A stretch of 64,000 nucleotides of DNA from the NCBI RefSeq assembly GCF_022378335.1, contig NZ_JAIQCI010000004.1, positions 62,001-126,000 of the forward strand. The letters are read 5' to 3'. Numbering within the stretch: position 1 is the stretch's first letter; every line of letters begins with the position of its first letter. The stretch comes from Croceicoccus hydrothermalis (GTDB lineage Bacteria > Pseudomonadota > Alphaproteobacteria > Sphingomonadales > Sphingomonadaceae). The translations under genes and the position numbers were made by a program. Shown here piece after piece: positions 38,128 to 45,972 of this stretch. Under the pieces are notes generated by a model. It was not told the DNA's origin, did not search any database, and saw nothing but the letters and a program-made list of their open reading frames with translations.

Positions 38128-39036
38128 TCAAAGCCCCACCGCCCGCAGGCGCGCATAGGCCCGGCGCACATGGGCGCCGCCCGGTCCGTCATTCCCGTCG
38201 AGCGCGAAATTGGTGCGCAGCATGTCGGATACCGGCGCGGCATGATGCGCCGGTGTGGCCATCGGCGCCGGCATTGGCGAGGAGCGGGCGGGATGATCCG
38301 CCGCCCATCGCGCCGCCTCCATCCGCCAGGGTTGCCCCGGACCGGCGGGGGCGGACGGGTCGAACGGCGCAAATTGCGGCACGGCGCCGTCGTCGCGCAT
38401 CGCGTGCGCCATCTTGCCACGGATCACCCCCATCACTTCACCCAGCGAACGAGCCCGACCGCCGTCGTAGAAGATCGCCCGGTTGGCACCGGCCGCCTGC
38501 GGCAGCACGGCGGCGGCCGACTGCCCCGGCTCCGCGTTGAGCGCGGTTAGGAAGCGCGACGCCCCGCCCGCCCCCAGGAAATGCGCGAGATACAGCTCCG
38601 CCGAATCCGGTTCCCGCCCCAGCACCGGGGTCAGCGCCGCACGATTGTCATTGGCAAGCGCACCGGCCATCAGCGCATTGGCCTGCGGATCGTAGCGCAG
38701 GGCCATGATCGCGGCATGTTGCGAAGGGTCGGTGACCACCGCGCGACCGCCGCGCATGTCGATGGCCCGCGCCGCCCCGCCATAACCCAGCGCCTCCCCA
38801 TGCCGGTTGAGCGTGGCGAGCCAGGTGCTGTCGATGAATTGATAAAGTCCGGTGGCAGAGGAGGTCCGCGCACGGGCGGAGGGATTGAGTCCCGATTCGA
38901 TCCGGGCCTGTGCCATCATGAAGTGGAAATCGGTGCCGGTGGCCTGTGCCGCGCCGGCGATCGCGGCGCGGGTGCGATCCACAGGGGCGCCGGGCGTGGC
39001 GACCGGCGATAGCGCGATTGGGTTCTGACCGCTCAT
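38128..39036 (-). CDS. Flagellum-associated lytic transglycosylase (SLT domain)
   Basis: The 302-residue product contains an SLT-type transglycosylase domain at residues 25-180. The catalytic Glu47 lies in ARIESGLNPSA, followed by SATGLYQFIDSTW. It probably opens the peptidoglycan for the rod, a job done in enterics by the second domain of FlgJ, which the FlgJ at 47076 lacks. It sits between flgN and flhA. Its Shine-Dalgarno (GAGG) lies in the 3' arm of a perfect hairpin, so translation may be controlled. There is no obvious signal peptide. Confidence 0.85.
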   Translation of the reverse strand: MSGQNPIALSPVATPGAPVDRTRAAIAGAAQATGTDFHFMMAQARIESGLNPSARARTSSATGLYQFIDSTWLATLNRHGEALGYGGAARAIDMRGGRAVVTDPSQHAAIMALRYDPQANALMAGALANDNRAALTPVLGREPDSAELYLAHFLGAGGASRFLTALNAEPGQSAAAVLPQAAGANRAIFYDGGRARSLGEVMGVIRGKMAHAMRDDGAVPQFAPFDPSAPAGPGQPWRMEAARWAADHPARSSPMPAPMATPAHHAAPVSDMLRTNFALDGNDGPGGAHVRRAYARLRAVGL

Positions 39037-39045
39037 ATGCGAAAT

Positions 39046-39066
39046 CCTCGAAGACTGTCTTCGAGG
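39046..39066 (-). promoter_or_regulatory. Perfect hairpin covering the Shine-Dalgarno of the muramidase gene
   Basis: CCTCGAAGAC (39046-39055) and GTCTTCGAGG (39057-39066) are perfectly complementary around one base. On the minus strand the 3' arm ends in GAGG, nine bases before the ATG at 39036, so the stem would hide the ribosome-binding site. It could also stabilise or attenuate the transcript after flgN. Confidence 0.55.
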
Positions 39067-39104
39067 AGTGTTTCAGCAAGAGCCGTGCCAGATGTGCCGG
39101 AATA

Positions 39105-39431
39105 TCAGCGCGGGCGGTAAAGCCCGCTGGTGCCGCCGATCATTTCGAGCCGCATGGCGACATTCGCGGCGAGGAGGTTGCGGATCCGGCGGTTGACCTC
39201 GTTCATCTGACGCGCCGATTCCGCAAGGCTGCGGCATTCTTCGGGCAAGGTCGCAGGCGTCATGTGATCAAGCGCACCGCACAGCGATTGCTTTTCCTCT
39301 GCCGAGCCGACCAGACCGTTGAGGTCGAGATCGGCAAGCGCCTGCCGCTCCTTGTGCAGAACGGCAATCATTTGCCGCAATGCCGCCTCCGGCCCGTTCG
39401 GCCTTGGCGCGGGTTTCACGCGCCGGCTCAC
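39105..39431 (-). CDS. flgN: FlgN-type flagellar chaperone
   Basis: FlgN binds the hook-filament junction proteins FlgK and FlgL before export. The 108-residue product is all-helical, with the charged pattern MIAVLHKERQALADLDLNGL followed by ECRSLAESARQMNEVNRRIR. That pattern and the position just after flgM identify it. Start is GTG at 39431, overlapping the flgM stop (GTGA). Confidence 0.8.
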   Translation of the reverse strand: MSRRVKPAPRPNGPEAALRQMIAVLHKERQALADLDLNGLVGSAEEKQSLCGALDHMTPATLPEECRSLAESARQMNEVNRRIRNLLAANVAMRLEMIGGTSGLYRPR

Positions 39432-39748
39432 TGCGGAATGCTCAACAACAGGCGCCCTGCGATCATTGCATCCGCAATCTTGGCCGGCTGGATCGGGTAG
39501 GTGCCGTCGCGCAGCGCGTTGCGAATGGCCGAAACCCGGTCCGCATCGAACGGGGCGCCGTTCGTCGGGGTCGCGCTGGTTTCGACGCGAACCGCATCGT
39601 TCCGCGCCGCAGCGACAGGTTTTGCCCCGTCCGACAGTGCAGGGGCCGAGGCCTGGCCCATGTCGCGCGCCGATACCGCACCAGTGCGGGCAGAGGAATT
39701 GACGGCGGAAATATCGAAGGGTGACACAGAAGGTCTCCTATGGGTCAT
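39428..39748 (-). CDS. flgM: Anti-sigma-28 factor FlgM
   Basis: FlgM holds FliA inactive until the hook is finished and FlgM is exported. The 106-residue product has a disordered, polar N-terminal half. The conserved C-terminal sigma-binding region follows: FDADRVSAIRNALRDGTYPI and PAKIADAMIAGRLLL. Its gene precedes flgN with a 4-base overlap. Confidence 0.92.
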   Translation of the reverse strand: MTHRRPSVSPFDISAVNSSARTGAVSARDMGQASAPALSDGAKPVAAARNDAVRVETSATPTNGAPFDADRVSAIRNALRDGTYPIQPAKIADAMIAGRLLLSIPQ

Positions 39749-39814
39749 GCGTTCGAATTGAAGAACGGCGCATCGGCATGTTTATTAACCGCCCCTCGCC
39801 GATTTTTCACGATT

Positions 39815-40333
39815 TCAGGACAGGGCCGGAATGATCAGGGTTCCGGCGCGTTCGACGCGGGCCTGCACCTCTTCGCGCGAACCGTCCATGCGCACCGTGA
39901 TCCATTCGCCGGCGGCGCCATCGGCGGTCGCCTCGCCCCCCTGGGACACGGTAAAGCCGCGTCCGCGCACCATCACCGTCACGCGGTCGCCGCGCTTCAC
40001 CACCGGGGTGGCGGCAAGCTTTGCCGCGGTGGAGCGAACCGGATCGACGGCGACGAATACGTGCCAGCCCGCATCGGGGCATGCGACGCGCACCGTATCC
40101 TGCCGCCGGCCATACCATTCCAAGGCGAGCGGAACGCCGCAGCGCGCCAGTTTCAGGCGCCGGTCGACCGGGCCGCGTGCACCGCGCGGTTCGCCGATGG
40201 ATGCGCCGGTAAAGCCGGCGACGGCGGCGTCGATCGCGGCGGGGTCGGTGAACGGTTGCGCCAGCGCCGCGCCCGGCGCGGCCGCCGCCAGCGCCATCGT
40301 CGCGGCCAGCATGGCGATGGGGTGAAATGTCAT
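39815..40333 (-). CDS. flgA: Flagellar P-ring assembly chaperone FlgA
   Basis: FlgA is a periplasmic chaperone for P-ring formation by FlgI. The 172-residue product has a signal peptide (cleavage near ALAQPF) and the SAF-type C-terminal domain with TPVVKRGDRVTVMVRGRGF and EWITVRMDGSREEVQARVE. Homology and the signal peptide place the start at ATG 40333. It lies upstream of flgM in the same direction. Confidence 0.93.
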   Translation of the reverse strand: MTFHPIAMLAATMALAAAAPGAALAQPFTDPAAIDAAVAGFTGASIGEPRGARGPVDRRLKLARCGVPLALEWYGRRQDTVRVACPDAGWHVFVAVDPVRSTAAKLAATPVVKRGDRVTVMVRGRGFTVSQGGEATADGAAGEWITVRMDGSREEVQARVERAGTLIIPALS

Positions 40334-40377
40334 GGGTATGCCTCTTGAAACGCGTGTCATGCGCGATTCGATGCAAG

Positions 40378-40842
40378 CTATATGCCAAGCGGCGCGACCA
40401 GCGATGCGGCGAGTGCCTTGTCGCCTTCCCTCTCCCGTTTCGGCAATCCCGCCCCGCGCCGGTCGAACGCGAATACGGCGATCACAGCATCCCCGCTTTC
40501 GGGTTCCAGCACGATGCGCGTTGCAACCCACCGCGCGGCGGCAATCGCGGACAGGGCCGCCGCCCGCGCCAGCGCGCCATCATACCGCCCGGCCTCCGGC
40601 CCGCCCCGTATGGTCAGCGTTTCGCGCGCGTCGGCGGACCGGCTGTCGAGCCAGCGGGCAAAGCGTTTATCCTCCCCATTGTCGCGGAAAACGGCACTCG
40701 GCTCGCCCGCGACGACCGGCTCCGTCAAGGCGACCTCGGCGGGCGCGATTTCGCGCGCCGGCACGGCGGATGCCGCGACCAGGAACAGGATCATCGCCAG
40801 ATCGGCGAGCATCACCTGCCAGCTTTTGCCGATCCCGCTCAT
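40378..40842 (-). CDS. MotB/ExbD-like stator protein without a recognisable OmpA domain
   Basis: The 154-residue product has one membrane helix near the N-terminus (WQVMLADLAMILFLVAASAV). Its Asp is placed like the proton-carrying Asp of MotB and ExbD. The remainder is a short periplasmic part (TLTIRGGPEAGRYDGALA and ATRIVLEPESG) that looks like a reduced OmpA-like fold at best. It shares an ATGA overlap with a MotA-like gene, so the two likely form one channel. A full MotA/MotB pair lies elsewhere in the locus. Confidence 0.7.
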   Translation of the reverse strand: MSGIGKSWQVMLADLAMILFLVAASAVPAREIAPAEVALTEPVVAGEPSAVFRDNGEDKRFARWLDSRSADARETLTIRGGPEAGRYDGALARAAALSAIAAARWVATRIVLEPESGDAVIAVFAFDRRGAGLPKREREGDKALAASLVAPLGI

Positions 40843-41576
40843 GCCGCCTCGCGCTCTACCGGGCGGGTCAGCTCCTCGTGCGGGACTGCCTCGGCGAGCT
40901 GTTCGCTCAACCAATGGACCAGCCGCTCGCGATCCTCGTCCTCCCGCTTGCCCCGCCGTTCGATATAGCGGGCGAGCGGCATCAGCACGAGATGCGCCAG
41001 CAACAGCCCGTAAAGCGTGGTCAGCACCGCGCGCGCCACCGCGCCCGCCATGGCGCCCGCGCCATATCCACCCTGCGGCACTTGTGCGAGCGCGACGAGC
41101 GTGCCGGCCATGCCAAACACCGGGGCGAGTTCGGCCCCCTGCTGCAACACGCGCAAGGCTGCGTTGCGAAGCATGCGCCGCCTGCGCGCAAAGGCATCGT
41201 GCACAGCGCCCAGCGCATCGAGCGAACGTGTCGTCACCAGCGCGTCCAGCGCCTCGGCCGTTTCGGCATCGTCGCGCGGCAGATCACCGGGACGATAGAG
41301 CCCGTCATGGCGCAGATTTTCCACCGCATTCGCGACCTGCGCGCGTGCATGGTCATAGGAGAACGCCCGCACGCGCAGCCCGGCCAGCGCCCGCCCCGTC
41401 GCGGCAAGATCCGCCCGCCCGGAACGCAGCACCGTCGCCACCAGCGTACCGCCGATGACGATGGCCGCGCTGCTCCAGTCGAACAGAGCAAACTCGGTCG
41501 GCATCCAGGCGAGCGACAGCCAGCCATCCGACACGGAACCGGGGAGCGATGGATCGGATGGGACGGATGCGGGCAT
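40839..41576 (-). CDS. MotA/TolQ/ExbB-family proton channel protein
   Basis: The 245-residue product has two N-terminal hydrophobic segments and the family core: QQGAELAPVFGMAGTLVALA and GAGAMAGAVARAVLTTLYGLL, then LVLMPLARYIERR. This is the MotA/ExbB pore region. The start at 41576 follows AAGGAG by 11 bases. It is coupled to the short MotB/ExbD-like gene and lies divergent from flgB, inside the flagellar locus. It may be an accessory stator or an Exb-type energiser. Confidence 0.78.
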   Translation of the reverse strand: MPASVPSDPSLPGSVSDGWLSLAWMPTEFALFDWSSAAIVIGGTLVATVLRSGRADLAATGRALAGLRVRAFSYDHARAQVANAVENLRHDGLYRPGDLPRDDAETAEALDALVTTRSLDALGAVHDAFARRRRMLRNAALRVLQQGAELAPVFGMAGTLVALAQVPQGGYGAGAMAGAVARAVLTTLYGLLLAHLVLMPLARYIERRGKREDEDRERLVHWLSEQLAEAVPHEELTRPVEREAA

Positions 41577-41643
41577 CGAACGGGGTTCTCCTTCTCCCGG
41601 CAAGAACGGCAGCGGACGCATGGTTTTCAGGGCACGGCGTTCA

Positions 41644-41671
41644 TTTGCCGGATGCGGCAAACGCTTGCCGC
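41644..41671 (+). promoter_or_regulatory. Tandem TTGCCG inverted repeats, candidate activator site for the flgB promoter
   Basis: TTTGCCG (41644-41650) pairs with CGGCAAA (41655-41661), and GCGGCAA (41654-41660) pairs again with TTGCCGC (41665-41671). The set lies about 90-115 bases upstream of the sigma-54 promoter, the usual distance for an enhancer-binding activator such as the one encoded at 53531. Confidence 0.5.
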
Positions 41672-41758
41672 CCCCGTTTCCGCGCCTTTTCTCCGCCACA
41701 TCCCCGCCCTGCCCTGCGCCGCCTGGAACGCCCCGTAAATCGGGCGGCGGCGCAAAAC

Positions 41759-41773
41759 TGGCACGCACCTTGC
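41759..41773 (+). promoter_or_regulatory. Sigma-54 (-24/-12) promoter of the flgB operon
   Basis: TGGCAC (41759-41764), five bases, then TTGC (41770-41773) and a T give an almost perfect TGGCACN5TTGC(T). The GG and GC pairs are separated by exactly 10 bases. It is about 75 bases before the flgB start. A sigma-54 activator is encoded in the same locus. Confidence 0.85.
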
Positions 41774-41847
41774 TGATACCTCCGGCACAGCCATTCACGA
41801 TCAGGGACACGTCCGATGGACACGAACACACAGAAAGGCACGAGCAC

Positions 41848-42195
41848 ATGAGCGAAGGTCTTTTCGGCATTCACGGCGCCGCGCTCGAACTGCGCTCGCA
41901 GCGGCTTGGCATGCTGACCTCCAACATCGCCAATGCCGCGACGCCTGGGTACAAGGCGAAGGACATCGATTTCGCCACCGCCCTCGCCATGCGCGAAGGG
42001 GGGAGCGACACCGGCCGCGCCGTTGCGGGCGCCACGCGTTACCGCATTCCGGTGATGCCCTCGCTCGACGGGAACACGGTGGAGCTTGCCAACGAGCAGA
42101 TGGCCTTTGCCGAGAATGCGGTCGCCTATTCGGCCACGCTGTCCTTCGTCGAAGGGCGCGTCAACACCGTCAACCGCGCATTGCGAGGCGAATGA
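41848..42195 (+). CDS. flgB: Flagellar proximal rod protein FlgB
   Basis: FlgB builds the proximal rod. The 115-residue product has the N-terminal rod/hook motif LTSNIANAATPGYKAKDIDF and the C-terminal amphipathic region found in axial proteins. It is the first gene of the flgBCDEFGHIJKL operon behind the sigma-54 promoter at 41759. It overlaps flgC by four bases. Confidence 0.95.
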   Translation: MSEGLFGIHGAALELRSQRLGMLTSNIANAATPGYKAKDIDFATALAMREGGSDTGRAVAGATRYRIPVMPSLDGNTVELANEQMAFAENAVAYSATLSFVEGRVNTVNRALRGE

Positions 42196-42599
42196 TGGCC
42201 GATAATCTCAACCTGTTCTCCGTCGTTCAACGCGGCATGTCGGCACAGCTCGTGCGCATGAACGCGGCGGCGTCCAACCTTGCCAATGCTGGCGCCGTCG
42301 CGGGGAGCGAGCAGGACGCCTACCGCCCGCTCCGCCCGGTATTCAGCGAAAATCTCGACCGCGCCTCGGGCCTGTCCACGGTGCAGGTCAACGGTGTCTA
42401 CCGCAGCGACGATGCCCCCATCCGCCGCCACGAACCCGGCCACCCGATGGCCGATGAAAACGGCGACGTGTGGGACAGCTCCGTCGATGAGACCGCCGAG
42501 ATGGTCGAGATCATGGAAAGCAGCCGACAGTACCAGAACCTGGTCGAGGCGATGCAGACCGCCAAGCAATTGATGATCGATACGATGAGGATGAAATGA
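42192..42599 (+). CDS. flgC: Flagellar proximal rod protein FlgC
   Basis: The 135-residue product is the FlgC rod subunit. It has the axial motif [20 protein letters not shown], the conserved [18 protein letters not shown] region and the C-terminal segment [18 protein letters not shown]. Adjacent ATG codons at 42192 and 42195 are both possible. It overlaps flgD by four bases. Confidence 0.95.
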   Translation: MMADNLNLFSVVQRGMSAQLVRMNAAASNLANAGAVAGSEQDAYRPLRPVFSENLDRASGLSTVQVNGVYRSDDAPIRRHEPGHPMADENGDVWDSSVDETAEMVEIMESSRQYQNLVEAMQTAKQLMIDTMRMK

Positions 42600-42883
42600 C
42601 CGTCACCAGCCTGAATCAGCTGACCGCCGCCAATAATGTCAGCGCGGCGACCACCCCGCAGGCCGGCGGCGGTTTCGCACAGCTCGGCCATGCCGATTTC
42701 CTGCGCCTGCTCATGACACAGCTTCAGCAGCAGGACCCCACCGATCCCGCCGACAACAAGGACATGCTGGCCCAGATGGCCCAGTTCTCCAGCCTCGCCG
42801 GCACCAATGAAACCAACGAACGCCTGTCCGACATCTCGGACAAGCTGGATGCGCTGATCGCGGCGCAGACCGCAGCGTCCTGA
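42596..42883 (+). CDS. flgD: Short FlgD hook-cap protein (N-terminal domain only)
   Basis: FlgD caps the growing hook. The 95-residue product has the conserved N-terminal part: [20 protein letters not shown] followed by [21 protein letters not shown]. It stops before the Tudor-like and Ig-like domains that bring the usual FlgD to about 220 residues. No downstream frame continues the homology before flgE, so the short form seems native and not a frameshift. Confidence 0.9.
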   Translation: MTVTSLNQLTAANNVSAATTPQAGGGFAQLGHADFLRLLMTQLQQQDPTDPADNKDMLAQMAQFSSLAGTNETNERLSDISDKLDALIAAQTAAS

Positions 42884-42909
42884 CCCTTTTACCAAGCGGA
42901 GAATAACCG

Positions 42910-43725
42910 ATGTCCTTCTACACCTCGCTGAGCGGCCTCAAGAATGCGCAGACCGATCTCGGCGTGATCGCGCACAACATCGCCAATGCCGAAACGACCG
43001 GCTTCAAGAAAAGCGATACCGAGTTTTCCGATCTCGTCGCCGGTGGCGCCAATGCCGATCCCCGCCTGACCGTCGGCATCGGCGCGCAGGTCAGCTCGAT
43101 CAAGCAGAACTTCAAGCTGGGCGCCACCGAACAGACCGGCGCGACCACCGACCTTGCCATCAACGGCGACGGTTTCTTTGCCATTCGCGGCGCCGAAAAC
43201 AACAAGACCGCCTTTACCCGCAACGGCGCCTTTGCCGTCGACGGGCAGGGCTTCATGCATGACGGTTTCAACAACCGGCTGCAGCTTTACGCGGTCGATG
43301 CCAATGGCGACGTGATCGACACGACCACCACCATCGATGCGCAAATCCCGCAGGCCAACGGCGCGGGCGCCGAATTGTCCGGCATCTCGATCGGCAAGAA
43401 CGGCATTCTGACCGCGTCCTATGTCGATGGCTCAGTCGAACCGGTCGGCCGCGTCGCCCTCGTCAGCTTCATCGCGCCGACGGGCCTCAGGCAGCTCGGC
43501 AATTCGCAGTGGGAATCGACCGGCCTGTCGGGCGATCCGACCTATGGCCTGCCGGGGATCGGGCGTTACGGCAATGTGCTGTCGGGCGCGCTGGAACGTT
43601 CGAACGTCGATCTGGCCGAGGAGATGGTCGGTCTCATCACCGCGCAGCGCAACTTCCAGGCCAATGCGAAGGCGGTCGATACCGCGACGCAGCTTTCGCA
43701 GACGATCCTGAACCTGCGGAGCTAA
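42910..43725 (+). CDS. flgE: Short flagellar hook protein FlgE
   Basis: FlgE forms the hook. The 271-residue product begins MSFYTSLSGLKNAQTDLGV with HNIANAETTGFKKSDTEF and ends with the conserved SNVDLAEEMVGLITAQRNFQ and the axial C-terminus. Most FlgE proteins have 400 or more residues because of outer D2/D3 domains, which are absent here. A good RBS (AAGCGGAG) precedes the ATG. The position between flgD and flgF supports FlgE over a FlgG duplicate. Confidence 0.9.
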   Translation: MSFYTSLSGLKNAQTDLGVIAHNIANAETTGFKKSDTEFSDLVAGGANADPRLTVGIGAQVSSIKQNFKLGATEQTGATTDLAINGDGFFAIRGAENNKTAFTRNGAFAVDGQGFMHDGFNNRLQLYAVDANGDVIDTTTTIDAQIPQANGAGAELSGISIGKNGILTASYVDGSVEPVGRVALVSFIAPTGLRQLGNSQWESTGLSGDPTYGLPGIGRYGNVLSGALERSNVDLAEEMVGLITAQRNFQANAKAVDTATQLSQTILNLRS

Positions 43726-43730
43726 GACCC

Positions 43731-44471
43731 ATGGACCGCATGATCTACACTGCGCTCACCGGCATGGATTCGGCCATGGTGCGTCAACGCGCCGTGGCCA
43801 GCAATCTCGCCAATGCGCAGACGCCGGGCTTTCGTGGCGAAACCTTCGCCGTGCAGACCAAGACGCTGAAGGGGCCGGCTCTCGAAACCCGCGCGCAGAC
43901 GCAGGGCACGGTGCGCGGCGCCGACATGACGGCGGGCGAGATCGTGCGGACCAGCCAGCCACTCGACGTGGCGGTGACGGGCGAGGCTCTCATCGCCTTG
44001 CAGGCCGCCGACGGGGCGGAGGTCTATTCGCGCCGCGGCGATCTGTCCGTGGGCGTGGGCGGCGTGTTGCAGAATGGCGACCGCCGCCCCGTCATGGGGG
44101 AGGCCGGGCCGATCACCGTGCCGCCGGGCCGCATCGTAACGATCAGCGACGACGGCACCGTCCTCGCCGCCGACCCGGCCCAGCCCGAGGAACCGGCCGA
44201 GGATATCGGCCGCATCAAGCTCGCCAATCCCGCCGGCAGCCGGATCGAGAAGGATCTCGACGGGTTCATGCGGGTCGTGGGCGGCGGCGTTCTGCCCGCC
44301 GACCCGACCGCCGAATTGCTGACCGGCGCGCTGGAGCAGAGCAATGTCGATTCCAGCCAGGTGCTGGTCGACATCATCGAGGCGCAGCGCAGCTTCGACC
44401 GCCGTTCCAAACTGTTTTCCACCGCGAGCGAGCTGGACCAGTCCACCGCCCGCCTGATGTCGCTGCGCTGA
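43731..44471 (+). CDS. flgF: Flagellar rod protein FlgF
   Basis: The 246-residue product is the distal/proximal rod connector FlgF. It has an N-terminal axial motif (VASNLANAQTPGFRGETFA), a central basal-body domain with PLDVAVTGEALIALQA and a C-terminal SNVDSSQVLVDIIEAQRSFD. It is five bases after flgE in the flg operon. Confidence 0.93.
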   Translation: MDRMIYTALTGMDSAMVRQRAVASNLANAQTPGFRGETFAVQTKTLKGPALETRAQTQGTVRGADMTAGEIVRTSQPLDVAVTGEALIALQAADGAEVYSRRGDLSVGVGGVLQNGDRRPVMGEAGPITVPPGRIVTISDDGTVLAADPAQPEEPAEDIGRIKLANPAGSRIEKDLDGFMRVVGGGVLPADPTAELLTGALEQSNVDSSQVLVDIIEAQRSFDRRSKLFSTASELDQSTARLMSLR

Positions 44472-44503
44472 TCCGCGCGCGCATTCGCCAAGGAGTATAA
44501 TTC

Positions 44504-45292
44504 ATGCCCGTTTCCGCTCTCCACGTCGCCCGCACCGGGCTTGAGGCGCAGGACGCCCGCATGCGCGTCATCGCCAACAACCTCGCCAATATCGGCACCA
44601 CCGGGTTCAAGCGTGACCGCGCCGATTTCGCCACGCTCGCCTATCAGGATGCGCGCGTCGCCGGGCAGCAATCGGGCGAGAACACCGCCTATGCGGTCGG
44701 CATCAACCTCGGCACCGGCGTCGCGATCCAGGGGACGAGCCGGATCAACTCGCAAGGCACCTTGAACGGCACCGGCAATGCGCTCGACGTCGCGCTCAAC
44801 GGCGATGGCTTCTTTGAGATCGAGATGCCAGACGGCACGATCGGCTACACCCGCGCCGGCAATTTCACCCTTTCGGGCGAGGGGCAGCTCGTCACCTCGC
44901 ACGGCTACCCGGTGCAGCCCGGCATCGACGTGCCCGAAGGCGCGCAATCCATCTCCATCGCCGAAGACGGCACGGTTTCCGCCGTGCTCGCCGACGATGC
45001 GGAGCCGGTGCAGCTGGGCCAGATCACGGTCACCAGCTTTGCCAATCCCAACGGGCTTCAGGCGATGGGCAACAATCTTTTGCGCGCCACCGCGGCGAGC
45101 GGCGACCCGCAGCAGGGCGTTGCCGGGGTCGACGGGCGCGGCAAGATCAATCAGGGCATGCTGGAATCCAGCAATGTGAACGTCGTCGAAGAGCTGGTCG
45201 AGATGATCGAGGCGCAGCGGGCCTACGAAATCAATTCCAAGATGGTCAGCGCCGTCGACGAAATGCTCCGCAACGCGAACCAGACGCTGTGA
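44504..45292 (+). CDS. flgG: Flagellar distal rod protein FlgG
   Basis: FlgG forms the distal rod that crosses the peptidoglycan and outer membrane. The 262-residue length is standard. The sequence has VIANNLANIGTTGFKRDRAD, ALNGDGFFEIEMPDG and the closing SNVNVVEELVEMIEAQRAYE, the FlgG fingerprint. An RBS (AAGGAG) precedes the start. It is followed by flgH with a TGATG overlap. Confidence 0.97.
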   Translation: MPVSALHVARTGLEAQDARMRVIANNLANIGTTGFKRDRADFATLAYQDARVAGQQSGENTAYAVGINLGTGVAIQGTSRINSQGTLNGTGNALDVALNGDGFFEIEMPDGTIGYTRAGNFTLSGEGQLVTSHGYPVQPGIDVPEGAQSISIAEDGTVSAVLADDAEPVQLGQITVTSFANPNGLQAMGNNLLRATAASGDPQQGVAGVDGRGKINQGMLESSNVNVVEELVEMIEAQRAYEINSKMVSAVDEMLRNANQTL

Positions 45293-45951
45293 TGCGCGGC
45301 GTCGTTCCCCTCTCGGTCGGTATCATGGGCCTCATGCTGTCGGCCTGCGCCACGACGCAGCCGCAGCCTGGTTATCAGGCCGCCCTGCCCGCGCCGCCGC
45401 CGGTCTATACACCGCGCGACGGGGCGATCTTTCATGCGGCCGACGGCTATGCCGGGCTGCATTCCGGCGCGCGGGCGGCGCGCGTCGGCGATCCTGTCAC
45501 CGTGCTGCTCGTGGAATTCATCGACGCCACCAAGAACGCCGATGCACGAACGCAGCGCAACGGCAGCGCGTCGATCACGCCGCCCGCGGCAGGCCCGCTC
45601 GATTTCCTCAACCCGGAGGCTCTTAAGGCCGCGGCCCAATCGTCGTTCAATGGACGGGGCGATGCGGCGCAGGGTTCCGCGCTGACCGGCGCGATCGCCG
45701 TCACCATCGCGGAGGTGCGACCCAACGGCACCGCACTGATCAAGGGAGAACGACAGATGTTGCTGAGCCAGGGGACCGAATGGGTGCAGTTTTCGGGCAT
45801 CATCCGGCTCGTCGACATCGATTACAACAATCAGATTCTGTCGACCGCCGTGGCCGATGCGCGGATCATCTACGCCGGCGACGGCGCGGTGCAGCAGGCG
45901 AGCCGCCCCGGCTGGCTCAGCCGTTTCTTCGGCCGCATCAGCCCGTTTTGA
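45292..45951 (+). CDS. flgH: Flagellar L-ring lipoprotein FlgH
   Basis: FlgH forms the L-ring bushing in the outer membrane. The 219-residue product begins with a lipoprotein signal whose lipobox reads LSAC. It then has the L-ring core ARVGDPVTVLLVEFIDATKN and the conserved ALIKGERQMLLSQGTEWVQF. The ATG at 45292 is preferred to the GTG just before it. Confidence 0.95.
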   Translation: MRGVVPLSVGIMGLMLSACATTQPQPGYQAALPAPPPVYTPRDGAIFHAADGYAGLHSGARAARVGDPVTVLLVEFIDATKNADARTQRNGSASITPPAAGPLDFLNPEALKAAAQSSFNGRGDAAQGSALTGAIAVTIAEVRPNGTALIKGERQMLLSQGTEWVQFSGIIRLVDIDYNNQILSTAVADARIIYAGDGAVQQASRPGWLSRFFGRISPF

Positions 45952-45972
45952 ACCCTTGAGAAAGTGCCCGTG

